From Prostheceraeus crozeri (taxonomy: Eukaryota; Platyhelminthes; Polycladida; Euryleptidae), in contig CAJQUW010012967.1 of the NCBI GenBank assembly GCA_907163375.1, forward strand, positions 496,001-560,000: a stretch of DNA of 64,000 nucleotides, written 5' to 3'. Positions 22,081 through 54,076 of this stretch are shown piece by piece. Each line of letters opens with the position of its first letter. The stretch's first letter is position 1. The notes below the pieces were generated by a model. That model had not been told where the DNA came from, did not search any database, and saw only the letters and a list, made by a program, of their open reading frames with translations. Position numbers and translations under genes: made by a program.

Positions 22081-22792
22081 TGTGGCTACAGTTTATAGAA
22101 GAATCAAAAGTATTAAACTTATTGAAAGTGCTACGTAATTGCTTGCTAGGTTTTTGAACTATTCTAAAGGGCACGTCAAATTTTTTCACTAATTTATTCA
22201 GTTTTCTGTGTGTAACATCATGACTTCACTTATATGACCATCAGATGGCATGATACTTTTTCTTTTGATAGTGCACTCATTACTTATTACCTATTTCAAG
22301 AAATGTTTATTTGCTTGCATGTGAAAAGACACACTTTCTCACTTACTTGCTGTGTTCGGTTGCGCGGGGTCCCCGGCAACACCAAGAACAACGCATTGTG
22401 CGAATTCGGGGAGTATGGAGGAGCCGGTAATCAGGGTCCTGTGCGGAAGCAGACGGATCTCCGCCAGATTTAGTGAGTGAGCAAACAAACAAACATGACA
22501 TTCCAGACAACTTGACGCGCAAAATTAAGCCTCACAGTGACATTCAGGCATTCATTTTGGAGGGGAACTTCCGCATCCGCAGAGAAGGTTGCTTTGCACT
22601 GTTGACTGTACTTTCGATATATAGCAAGTTAATATCATGGCAGTGACAGCTACCTGCACAAGGATGAATTATTTGTTTTGTTCAGTGTTTCGTGTCTACC
22701 CATAGGCCTCTTCTGTCATTTGATAGGACTCTGGGACTCCGACCCACATCCGACAAGTATGCTTTGATTTAGTACAACTTTAAGCGTTCAGT
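22081..22792. other. Noncoding flank with a G+C-rich patch
   Basis: The segment about 22350-22470 is markedly richer in G+C than its surroundings and is bracketed by CACTTACT and AGTGAGTG. I cannot assign it. Confidence 0.3.
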
Positions 22793-25084
22793 ATTACGAT
22801 CAGAGGTGGAATCATTATGAAACATTCATTACCGGCCCGGTACCGGTCATACCAGTCACAAAATATGCAGGTCTACTTTGCCATGATATGACAACCTATA
22901 TGCATGCTGTTTGAGCCTTCATCACTGACATAAGTCTTGGCATCGCTATCCTGTCGCAGAGAAGGATAGTATGGAGTTGAAATGTATTTCAAGGTCTCCT
23001 TGTAGAACATAGGCGTAACACATATAAAATACATGTGAAAATATATGTAAAAATATAGGCGCATCATCTTGTTATTCACTCTAATTCTTCCAGTACAAAT
23101 TACGTTTACAAATAGGAAGGATCGAACCATCGCAATAGGCGTGCGCATCCATGGGTTACATGATAGCTAAAACTGGCCTTCTGATAGCAAGCGGGCAAAC
23201 TTAAATACAGGGTGTTTCCGCCGGTGTTTGACAACAGCAAAAAGCATTTTGTTGTAAAGTTTCGTCGTCTAAAATTGTTCAAAATTGGACAAGTTGCTTT
23301 GAATGCACTTTTTCAATACCCCAACATGCACTTTCTATCATAAAAATTGCTCGAAATACAAGCCATTTACTTCTATTAACTTTCACACTCTTTGGCGAAA
23401 TTTGCGAAAGCCACATGTATCATTGCAGACTCAAAAATGTTGAAATAATTGTGCAGTTATTCAATTCTTGAAGCACATAGAGCTTAGCATTACGGTAAAC
23501 ATGGTCTGTAAAGCATCCCTAATCCAAAAATCATTCATGGTCAGATGTGAACTTTTGGATGGCCAAGTGATATCACTCGTCACTCCAAGAATTTGGTTGA
23601 TTTTCATGGAGAACATTTCTCATACAAAGACTGAATTGCGCAGGAAAACCATCATGTTGAAAGATGTTTTGTGTTTTCTTTTAAGGAATAGAAGTGCCAG
23701 AAGTGCTTGCAGAATCTGTTATGCTTTATTTATAAAATTCAATATTTTTTTACTAAATGCATGTCACGATATCAAGGACAGGTGATGCGATTTGGGTCCA
23801 TATTTCTTAGAAACTACAGTGCAGTAGATTCGATTCCACATAAATGTGCAATTCACTTCATTCGGCGATTTCATTCAAACCTGCACTATTCTTTCATTTA
23901 GCGCTTACTAAAAGTCTTGCCTATAATCCGGCATTTTCCTTAATTCGTCGCATGCTTTACAACACAAACGGAGTGCCGGTAGTTTATGTAATTCGTTAGA
24001 TTTAGAGTAGAACAACATCCAATTGTTTTACTTTAGACAGAACACAAACAAATTAGGCCTCCGTGTTTTATAAACGTACTGTGCTAACGGAATATATAAT
24101 ATTACAGTAAAATATGAAATCCACCCTTTCGATAAACGTATGGACGACATAAAAAGAACTAGTCTTAGTTTACAGAGTTTGGCATTAAGGTCAATACTAA
24201 GCTTCATTAAAGATCTAAGATTTAGCATTCACAAATAGTCCACATCTGTTCGTGAAATAGACTGTACGTATGTAGGTTAATATTTACAATCTATAGCAGC
24301 CTAGTCCACACTCCACATATCTAATTATGACACTTAAAGTCTACAGGTGCATTAAATTACATAGATTTTGTATGATATGCACTTAGCAACTTATTGTAGA
24401 AACACACCAAACATGTCTATTTCGTCAGCTCGTATAATTTGACACATTTAAAGCAGTTCCAGGAGGTGCCCAATTTTTTGGATATTCTACTGTAACAAGG
24501 TGAATCAAATTAAGTATGCATGCATGCAATTATGCGACTCTTGCTATTTATGCAGGCCCATTTATTGCAGTGACAAAATGGATGCCTCTCTGAACCAGTT
24601 TAGTGATTCAAAATATTGTAATACGAAGATAATGAAGAAATTTATTGATATTGGGAGTATTTAGCAAAAGGAGAATGAGGAAGTCCATTATTGTTAGGAA
24701 TATTCATCATTGGTGTTGAATGTCATTTTCTGCAAGTATCGCTTTTCCAATTCAATGCTGATTTCGATATTCATATAAATATTTATTTCAGCATTTATCT
24801 TTGCTGTGATTATTAACTTCCATAAACTGGCAGACACATACCGATATTTTCTTATTAAGCAACCATTTTTAGGAGACTTTTCATATCGGTATTTTAGGCC
24901 TGCTTTTCATGCAAACAAGTGCCTTTACCACAAGGCACACAGCAAGGCAAATTTCAACACACTTAGTGGCACGATCGAAATTCATAAAAGTCATAAATGT
25001 CTATTCCAAAATATACAGAAAAGGCAAAGCAAGCGTTGATTACACGTGTAACATATGCATACGCAAAGTTTAACGTCAATAAAA

Positions 25085-25660
25085 AAACATGAGACATATA
25101 TATTTACAAATTTACAAAGTGATCATGATGTACATCATATACCATCATAAACAAATTACATGAGGCCTACATATTGACAAATTTTCAGAGTTATAATGAT
25201 ATACATCATATACCATATACAAAATACGTGAAATCTATAGGGCATATATTTACAAATCTGCAGAATGATGATCACGATATGATAAAAGTTCACTGGGTGG
25301 GAGTCTTCACAATGGAGCAAAAGAACGTAAATGCTTACCATCTAATATAGAGATAAATGTAACAAAATCATCTATACAAAATTTACACTTTAATGATAAT
25401 AGTCACAATATATACAAATTCACTCGGATCAATGAAATTGAGACCCTTCTTGATCTTCATCATGATGATAATCTTCACTATGGAATATAAGTACGTATCT
25501 AAAATAAAAACTTACCATCAGGTATAAAGAGCACTTGCCAAATAATTTTATACGAAATCACATATTAGCAGTCATAGTATGAGCAAAATTCACTTAGATC
25601 AACTGATTTGAGTCTGTTCTTGAACTTCATGAAGGTTGGAGCTTTCACTATTGAATCGTT
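25085..25660. repeat. Imperfect direct repeats at the LINE 3' side
   Basis: Three units share ATATTTACAAA..T..GA.TGAT followed by ACATCATATACCAT; a second motif, AATTCACT.GGATCAA.TGA..TGAG with CTTCACTAT, recurs near 25280, 25410 and 25588. They lie just 3' of the LINE coding remnant and may be its repetitive 3' untranslated region. Confidence 0.45.
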
Positions 25661-25669
25661 CGATAAATT

Positions 25670-28010
25670 CTATATTTTGATGACACGGAAGAAAAAAAGT
25701 CCATTGAGATAGTTCGAATTAACTTTTAAGACTGATACAATCTGACAGCTGTTAAGTGATTGACCTCGAGTAATTTGAGATGAAAGGTACGTGGTAAAGA
25801 AAGATTTGAGCGACAAGTCGAAGTGATTACTGTACAGTCTATACAAGAAGTGCAAGTCTAACAAAATACGTCTATATTCTAGTGATTTTAATTTTAACAA
25901 TTGTAATTCATGAGAGCATCTGTTATACTTAATACCAGAGCGTTTACAAACGATGCGGGTAAAGAATCTCTGAACACGCTCAATACGGAAAATGTTGAGT
26001 TTGAGGTACGGTGAAAAGATGACACTTCCATATTCCAAAAGATGACGAACAAAGACAACAAAGGCTTTCATTGAGATGCGGGAGTTGTGGTAAACGAAAG
26101 ATCTTAGGATACAATATGCTCTGGTATAAGCGGTTAAGCTGATACGCGCACAGTGATCACTAAATCTGAGATCTGATGAGATCAAAAATCCTACGTCTTT
26201 CGCAGTGACTGAATTTTCAGGGATACGCTGTCAAGATGATAGTTGACGGAAGGAGCAAAGAAATTTTCAGTTGCTACGTTTTGCACCAATTATCAAATTG
26301 AGAAGAGTATGTTTTAGGTCTGAAGATACTTGTGAAGAGGAGCTATAACTTCTGGTTGACATGAATTTCAAGTCATCAGCATAAAGGCGGGCCTGACGAT
26401 CCAACAAAGCAGTCAAACACGTCATTGACATAAAGAAGGAACAATGCAGGTCCAAGAACAGAACCTTGAGGCACGCCACTTGTAACAGCTACCTCGTCCG
26501 AAGTGATGGTGTTGATCAGAACTCTCTGAATTCGATTACATAGATAATTATTACTTCATTGGAGCAATTGACCATTGAAGCCATAGCTTGAGAGGTCATG
26601 GAGAAGCTTAGGCATTGATACTGTGTCGGAGCCCTTAGAGAAAATAATGTACGCGCAAACGAAACGAGTATGGAGACTTAATGGAGAACACATTTCGAAT
26701 ATCGAACTGAGCATGTGTGTAGCTGTTGAACGTCGGGGAAGGAAACCATGGATAAGAGCTTATGATTCATTGTATAGGAAAATATTTCATCAGAAATTAC
26801 CCTTTCCATGACCTTACATCAGAGTTAAGTGAGATCGCACGATAGCTATTGGGAGAAGAGGAGGATCCTTTGTTCTTAAAGACTGGACAGACCGGAGCTT
26901 TTTTCCAAGTAGATTGTGATTTGCCGGTTGAAATGGATAGAACGAAAATGCAACTTAATGGGAATGCGAGAGTACTAGCAAGACGTCGAAGAATAAGAAG
27001 AGGATTGTCATTAGGAGTTTGTGATAATTTAGGTGGCAACCTTTCCAGAGCTCTTTCAACAAGCTCCGGAGTAAAGTGGATGAAATCCATGGAGATTCCA
27101 TGATTCACTCGTTTAGAGAAGGGAGGTGAAGCACCACCGTCTGATGTAAGAACGGATGCAAAGTAAGAATTTAATAAGTTTGATTTATCAAGGGCGTCAA
27201 AAATCATGCAGCAATTTTCATTGCTGATGGGTGGAATTGCGCGACTACTTTTCGTTCGGCGCTTAGCTTAGGAGTAAAATTTATGAATATCGCCACTCTG
27301 AATTAGCTTTCCCTCTTTAAACATCGCTATTTGTTCTACTGCGTGATCATATTCTCGTGCAACTTCTTTATATTTTGTGGAATTTTTCTTACAATATTTC
27401 CTCTTCTTAGCAAGGAGTTTTTGTAGAATTTTCGGAGCTCTTGAACGAAACTTTTTTCGGTAATTACAGGGACATTATGTGCAATACAGCTATGTATAGT
27501 TAAAAAAGAAATCCCACACAGTTTCAACATTTACAGAACCATTCATGATAGGTGACTAGTTAATTGCCTTACTATAGTCGTAAAAACGACACGTGGAATT
27601 CGGAGGTGAGAGCTCGGCGACAGGATAGAGAATTCAACAGACAAGTGATCGCAAGAAGCGTGGAATGAAGGGGAAACACTGATTTTAGAGAGAACATTTG
27701 GACAATTTGTGAGCACGAGATCTAGGATGGCGTTTCCTCGAGTTGGAGTTTCAACCAGTTGTGTAAGATTATTCGGGAAATACCGTTTAAGAACGTCTCA
27801 TGAGCAGCATCACCGCGGTTTATGGGAATGGACCAATCGATATGTGGTAGGTTTAGATCTCCACATAAGAATGTAGGTTGGTTTGGGTTGATCCGCAGAT
27901 CTAGAAAATCAATTAAGGAACTGGTAGTGTCTGAGGAGACAGGGGGAGGAAGATGCATGTAGATATTCCCTTAGGTAGATGAATGTCGAGACATAGAAAA
28001 TTCAAGCAGG
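25670..28010 (-). mobile_element. Decayed APE-type LINE (Jockey/CR1-like)
   Basis: The minus-strand fragments, in order from 28010 down, are: an endonuclease piece with FLCGDLNLPHIDW (27958-27722); the reverse-transcriptase start with TWKKAPVCPVFKNKGSS and NSYRAISL (27207-26797); the catalytic YADDLKF (near 26380); and the C-terminal LINE tail with CKRSGIKYN and LEYRRILLDLHFLY (26185-25670). Numerous frame breaks and gaps show it is dead. The element is 5'-truncated within the endonuclease. Confidence 0.75.
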
Positions 28011-28232
28011 TAGTTGATTTGAGCATGATGATGCATTCAATGAAGAATGTCACTCATCGCAACGCTAGCAGAAAATGAAGATAAATTTCATTTCTATCCG
28101 GTAGAAGAATATTTTACTAGACATTCTAGTTTATGACAGTCAACACTGGTCGATTTCGATGTTCAAGCTCATACTAGCCCGGTACCGGTCCGAGCGGTAT
28201 GTCGGCATATCGGTTCCACCTCTGATTACGAT

Positions 28233-30907
28233 GAGATCAAAGTTTGGTTATTTGACACAGGCTTTTATCGGTCTCATCAACATCTGATAGAGTTGGTCAG
28301 CACGAGGCGATGAAATTAGCCTCGTGAGTGTGTGCTAGAGTGTGTGGTTACCTTCCAGCAAAATTCTCGCAAGGAATATGTCCACATGTCAGCTTCATCC
28401 ATTATAAATATTAACCAACAAGGATCAGATTAATTTTGTGATCAATTCCCTTGATAAAGACCGTGCCAGCTGAATATTGTATTGTGTATATTGAATGATG
28501 GGTGCTCTATATTATACGTGCGTATGTTTTATCCTAACAATATTCAATTTGGCTAATAACGGGAGCGGATATTTTTCTCATGAAGATTCTAAACAACCTC
28601 CCGTTCGCCGCTATTTCTAGGATCCTGCCTTGCCTAAGCCACTGGAATTTAATGATTTAATGATGTTGATATTAAGAATCAAAAGCTAATTTAGTCATTC
28701 CAGCATTCTACTGGTATTACTTTATTCAGTAGTGTGAAATATATATCTATTTCATGAAAGTGAAAACAGGATGATAAAGAGATACTGCGGTTTTTGATAA
28801 TTACACTGTATTCAAACTGTTTCTACAAAATTGTTCGAGATTGGTTTATTACAGCCAGAATCACTATTATCAGATCTTGGTCAATGCCCAAGCAAACTTT
28901 TAGTATAGTCCTAATGTGAAATAATTCATAAAAAACAATATTTATTTACATTAGTCTAATTAAAGTAGGTTATCTCACAGACTAATGGGCCCTATGTACT
29001 ATGATCATGGCTTTGAAACCGGAAATGAGCCGGAGCTTTTCAAAGCCGGCTCCGAACTAGGACAAATATTTTTCAATTTAAGGACTCCTGCTCCAATTCC
29101 TATGTGAAACTCCAAGAATTTAATTAACGCGAGAATAAACAGAAAAAAGAACAATTAACGCATCAAGCCGATACTTGACACCAAACAGTAAACAGAATAA
29201 ATCATCAAATAAGTTTAGAGACGCATACAGAATATGCATCTGTTTATTTCAGATAAAATTGCTCCATTAAGTTTTCCATGATTTAAAATTTGTGCTGTGA
29301 TGAAGGATTCAGATTAAATCAAATTCTTCAGACGAAAAAATTAAAAAATGAAGATCAAAAAAATTAAATTTTCTGAATTAAGCTTTAATTTCAGATTGTC
29401 GCTATGAAACTTGTTTTTTGTTATGCATCACTCACTAAATTTTGATTATCTTTTCGGGACTTTGGTGCACAGTGTTCTGCACATGTACTTGCTGTGATGT
29501 GCCTGGTAATGTTTGCGTTTGCATCAGTCATTATTTTCTAGAAAACGTAGTGAATATCAATTGATTTAACCAAGTCTTTTTTAAGTGATAGACAAATATT
29601 TTAAAGTCACAAAATCATGTCCGCAGCACATTTATCATTTTTCATGGGCTACGTTGACAAGGCTGAAGCTCACATTTTTCTATAACCAATTTCACATTTT
29701 GTTATCATGATTTATTTAAAATAATCATCTTATAATCGTCTCTAATATTCTTGGGATAAAGAAATATTTGAATTTCGTTAAAGAGTGCATGATATTATAT
29801 ATGCTACTTTGAAATCTGTGCCTTATGACTATTAAAGATGCGAGGACTATTAAAGACTATAAAAACTACTTGAATAAATAAAATAATTTGATTGAAATCT
29901 GATAGTTAATCCTATTTTCTGAGAATGCTGATTGAAATGAAATCAAATAAATTTGCATTCTTTCGCGTACACAAGCGTTCATAAGACCGGTTAGGCGGTA
30001 CATTTCCAAAAAGGGCATAGTCAAGTGAGGCAAGGAGAAGAAGGTGAGTCAGGACATCGTTTTGGCGATAGAATGAAGAGCACAAAAGTACTGTATCAAT
30101 CTTTCAAGACAAGCCAGGAGTGTCACATCCTGTGCGACCGTACCTTTTATATTCGACTTGTTAATGGGCCGAACGAGATATTTTTATAGAAATAGGTCGA
30201 GCGTGAAAATTCATTCCCATTTGCTTTTGAAGATGTAAATGACTAAAAATTAGAGTATTATTATTATTAAAGAATAACTTGATGCAAATTGTATTGTGTT
30301 AAATCTAATGTGACTACACACCACGTGGGTTCTTGCATACCTACGGGTGAATTACGCGAATCAAAATCAGTTATCATCTTGATCTATGAATAATGCGATA
30401 AAACAAAGAAACTCTATGAGAGCAAGTTATGGAAATAGGAAGTTTTTGTCCTCCTAGAAAATATAAAAAAATTAGAAGCCTCAAAATTGTACATGATGTC
30501 TGTTACTAGGCTAAGATTTAGAAAGAATTATCGATAAATTGACCAGGCTGTGTCAAAACTTTGGGCTGTGCATTACACTGACTTTGTGCATGAAGTGAGG
30601 TAACTGAGTAGAAGTTGGTACCGAAGATGACAACGTACGTCCTGTGGCTGTGAGGATTAAAAGACACACCATGATATCTCATAAATAGTGCAAAATAGAA
30701 ATCTGAATCTCATTTGGAAATTTCTGAAATTGACATAGCATATTTGAAATCGATTAGGAAATGTCTAAGTTGTACACAAACTACATGTATAACGAGATTC
30801 GCTGCAGATAAAAAGACGTCTATAATTGTGAAATTTATATTTTGAAGTTTGGTTACACTGTGCTTTTCTAAGTAGCACAGCTGCATAAGAATCAAAGTTC
30901 TATTTAT
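28233..30907. other. Noncoding stretch downstream of the cathepsin gene
   Basis: No exon or RNA gene recognised. A GAGCCGGAGC/GCCGGCTCC inverted word near 29024-29050 hints at another short element whose ends I could not define. Confidence 0.35.
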
Positions 30908-50452
<19,545 letters not shown>

Positions 50453-50914
50453 ACTGAAAAGAGTTTTTTTACATAAATACAAATGCCTGGTTAGAATAAT
50501 GTGGTATTATAAGATATACTACTACCTAATACATCTTTGATCATATTATGTGAGGCTTTCACACCGCTTAATAATCTCACTTTGAGATGTCTATGATCGG
50601 TCTCTTTGTTTAGGATAAAGACTTTGTAAGGAACAGTAATATGAAAATGTAATTTTCAAGCACCACATTTAATGTATCACTGAGGGATAAATTGACCACT
50701 GGAAATGATGAATGTCATTCAATGAACAATGGTGACTCATTGCATCATAGCGGTGTCTGAATGGTTTTATAAATCTCAGTTTTTCTATAAACACTGTCAT
50801 TCTCAGGGTTAAACTCCATCTTAATCGCGCGATGATGTGACTGTATTCAAAGTGTGTCAAACTTGCTGCAAGCTTGATTTAGCATTTTTGCTCTCATTGT
50901 ATAGTAGGATTAGT

Positions 50915-51290
50915 TCGAGTAACAACTCAATATTAATTAAATCTCCAATGTGAATGCAGATTCGATTTTGTTAAATGAACTCGTGTTGTTGCGTAGCATT
51001 GCATGTGAGAATTGCAACTTTTTACTATTTTGGAGAAATTCGCACGAATTGATAGATCATTGTGGCAATAGAGAAGAAAGAGTAGTATTTCACAAATATT
51101 TCGAGTTATTGATTACCTTGGAAGGGTAATATTTCTTAAAAGTAACTTCAATGCAAGTAACTCTCCAGACTCAGCCTCGTTAATAGGAGCACTTTCGTGC
51201 GAATGATCATGTTGCAAGTTAGGCCTACTTGGTACTGAAAGAGAAAAATATCACAATCAAAGACCATTAACTAATATAATTAACTATATT
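50915..51290 (+). repeat. Dispersed repeat family B, copy 2
   Basis: Collinear with 16735-17090 in the same orientation, with roughly three quarters of positions matching by eye. Noncoding, upstream of the cathepsin gene. Confidence 0.6.
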
Positions 51291-51342
51291 CATGTATACA
51301 CGTGAAAGGTTTGCAATATTCAAATAGAAGGTAATACTCAAT

Positions 51343-52311
51343 TTAGTGAATCGCAGAATCATGCCTAAGAAAATTGAAATAATCCCTCAAAAATTTCTCC
51401 AAATCTTTACACAGGATGACAGGCCTTCGTAGATCGTTGGTAGATGATTTTCCAGAAAAGAAGTCCATCTGAAGAACACAAAAATGCTCGTCTAAAAGAT
51501 GATCACTTGCTTGTAGCTTCTGCTTCAAACAGGACTCGATCGAGCTCCGACGACTTGTTGCACCGCGTACATGTTGAGCAAACTTTAAAGTTTGTCGATG
51601 GCTCAAATTCATATCAGTTTGGATAATTGCCAAATTCGTCGCATTCAACACCGTACTCGTAGATGTGGGATTTACATTGAGGGTAATGCGATTCCTGCAG
51701 GACATTAACTCTACTTCACCGCCAGATTTGTGGTTCAACATTGAGGTAATCACTGATGCACTAAAATTCTCCGAATCATGGCCACTGGGTGAACACTTTG
51801 TCATCAATGAGTTGATATTATCACATTTCTTCCTCGACGAACACTCGTGAGATACTCCTCTTGCAACCGTTGAATAGCACGATGTGCAAAGTTTAACAGT
51901 AGTTTTGGTCGAATGATCAGAACAAGTAACACTAGGCCTGCCTGGAGGATTTTTCGAACGCGGAATGTTGATATTCTCCCGAGCTTTGTCGCACATAAAA
52001 CAATCGCACCTATCACTTTCAGATCTTTGTCGCGTAAGGGCAGGCTTTAGAATTTTGTTATGCCGGTCAAAGATTTTCAGTTTTACATTAGGCTGGTTCT
52101 CAGAGAGCTTCGATAAAGACAGCCGGCATACAGCGCATATCACGAGAGGATAAGATTGATCTTCCTTGTCGAATTCAGGTAGGGCAAATCTCTTCAAAAG
52201 CTCCGTATTTCTGGCTGACAATTTACGTAAGTCTTTTCCTTTTTCAAAACAGATTACACAAACAGCATTTCGCGAAGCCTCGTGTGATCGTGCACAGTTT
52301 GGCATTGTCAA
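51343..52311 (-). CDS. Unrecognised zinc-binding protein, probably C-terminally truncated
   Basis: A 322-residue single-exon frame, the longest unassigned one in the window. The N-terminal cysteine clusters are CVICFEKGKDLRKLS...ICAVCRLSLSKL (about residues 18-75) and CDCFMCDKAR...CTSCYSTV...HEC (about 100-155), resembling two treble-clef or ZAD-like zinc modules. A basic Ser/Arg stretch ATSRRSSIESCLKQKL (near 250) follows, and PVILCKDLEKFLRDYFNF closes it. No signal peptide or membrane segment. I recall similar multi-copy predicted proteins in other invertebrates that continue past this point, which suggests a transposon-related or expanded family with this copy cut short; that is memory and inference, not evidence here. 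Function unknown. Confidence 0.55.
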   Translation of the reverse strand: MTMPNCARSHEASRNAVCVICFEKGKDLRKLSARNTELLKRFALPEFDKEDQSYPLVICAVCRLSLSKLSENQPNVKLKIFDRHNKILKPALTRQRSESDRCDCFMCDKARENINIPRSKNPPGRPSVTCSDHSTKTTVKLCTSCYSTVARGVSHECSSRKKCDNINSLMTKCSPSGHDSENFSASVITSMLNHKSGGEVELMSCRNRITLNVNPTSTSTVLNATNLAIIQTDMNLSHRQTLKFAQHVRGATSRRSSIESCLKQKLQASDHLLDEHFCVLQMDFFSGKSSTNDLRRPVILCKDLEKFLRDYFNFLRHDSAIH

Positions 52312-53928
52312 CGTCGATTAAATGAATGTTTTGATTTGAGCAAACTACAATTCAAATTTGACCGTGATTCGAGACAGATTTGTCAACAGTATGCATTGCA
52401 TAGCTATCTGCTTCTTCGGATTTTGTCAATTCAATACGACTGACATGAACCATAGTCTATGCATGAACGATAGTACGTTTTTAGAGATAGGTTAAATATC
52501 TATTCATCATAGATATATTACTAAATGAATGCTAACATTCGTAATTAACTCCACATTCATCAATGTGAGAAAATTAAACAATCAAGATAGGGAGTGGAGT
52601 ACTGTGAAGTATATTATAAAAAAACAAGCAGTTTTGCTACAAGCTTGAGAATAATGAGCTGTAAACGATTAGTAATCTTGTGTGTATTACTTAAACAATA
52701 GCATTCCTAAAATCAGCGCATTTCAGCATTTCAATCAGTCCATCAATTCGCTAAGAAAGGTTACAAGTGATTTTTTCAATAATTTAGAATTTCGAGTTTT
52801 TAAAATGGGCCTAATTTCAAAATATGGATAGTACGTCTATAAATAATGCATATACGACTTTAAAAACATTATATTTGAACTCAGCGACCTTTTTTACCTA
52901 TATATTCACTGAGAGAATGACAACAAATAATTTTCTCATGAAGTTCAAACTTTGAATTTTTCGAAATTACGCCATTTTGAATTTTGAATTATATCTTCAA
53001 AAGACGTCGATGGATGATTTTAAAAAGTCGATTTTCGATTTTCCCACGTCTTTTTACATAGGAATCCGTTGAGAAACTGAATGGAACATTTTACTTTTTA
53101 ACCCGACGCTTCCGACACACCGTGTACACTGATCGGTCTGTTGCCAGATGGAAAGGAAAAAAATTATCAATTTTCTGTAGTTTCAAGAAATATGGCAGTG
53201 TATTATGTGATTCCTTCTGAATGGATTAGTTACACAAAATGTTTTTCATTAAAATGCTAAACTTACTTTATGCTGCTCGAATGATGTTGAAAAATTGATT
53301 TATCAGAAGAGCAGCATGATTTCATGCATATATGTGCTATGCTTCGACAATATTCATCATATGCCTAGGGCTTTTGTTTCATTTTCATGTATTATCTTAT
53401 CACAGGCAACACTGCTGATACTCAGCCTCTTACTGTACTGTCAAGTAGCGGTCAGCTAGTACACACAATTAACTTACTTAAAGAAGATCAAAGTCCTGAG
53501 TGATTGATGTGTGTCGTATTACTTTTATTTTAATCAAAGACTTTGTAATCTCTTGAATGCATGCGTCAACGGATTATGCATGCATTAGGACCGTCACGTG
53601 TTCAATTAGAAAAGGGAGTTTTAAACAGACCACGTGTCATTGCAATTCTTATTGACCAGCATTGTCGATTATATATATATATGAAACAGTCAATTCCTTT
53701 TGCATTAAAAATAGATCATATATATATATAAATATATATATATTTAACTATCATGGCAATAATAATGTATTTAAAACGAATTACATACGGAAAATATGTG
53801 GCATAAGGCTATCGCAAAGGAATGTTAATGTTGTTCTCTCATGCGGTTGGTGACAACTCAGATGAAGATCTCATGACGGTGCATGATGATATTCCAAGCA
53901 CAGAAAATACACAAAAATGTAGGATCTT
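52312..53928. other. Noncoding stretch with short (TA) runs
   Basis: A+T-rich, with TATATA runs near 53671-53683 and 53717-53741. No coding or RNA signal recognised. Confidence 0.4.
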
Positions 53929-54076
53929 AGTATTTCTCAGTATTTTTGAGCGGAACGAAATTTCGCTGGCGCATCGCTCATTTGCCCATAATCGCCGTTT
54001 CGCTCGCTCGCCTCTCATTTCCCCATAATCATCTTCACGCTCGCTCGCCGCTCAAAATTGTAGAAAAATACCACTC
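53929..54076. repeat. Short unit with two 37-bp direct repeats and inverted ends
   Basis: Two 37-bp copies, ending in CGCTCGCTCGCC, lie side by side at about 53976-54049. The outer parts (GTATTT..TTTTGAGCGG left, CCGCTCAAAA..AAATAC right) are inverted with respect to each other, suggesting a small MITE. Confidence 0.35.

Larger units (their letters stand above)
22801..28224. mobile_element. 5.4-kb hAT-ended unit with perfect 8-bp target duplication
   Basis: The left end CAGAGGTGGAATC and the right end, inverted, CAGAGGTGGAACC share the first 11 bases. Both are followed internally by GGTACCGG-containing palindromic words. The flanks are identical 8-mers, ATTACGAT (22793-22800 and 28225-28232), as in hAT transposition. 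The interior contains no recognised hAT transposase; instead it holds an old APE-type LINE on the minus strand (25670-28010). Either the LINE inserted in the hAT element, or a non-autonomous hAT element captured it. Spacing of 5424 bp is far above the usual MITE size. Confidence 0.75.
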
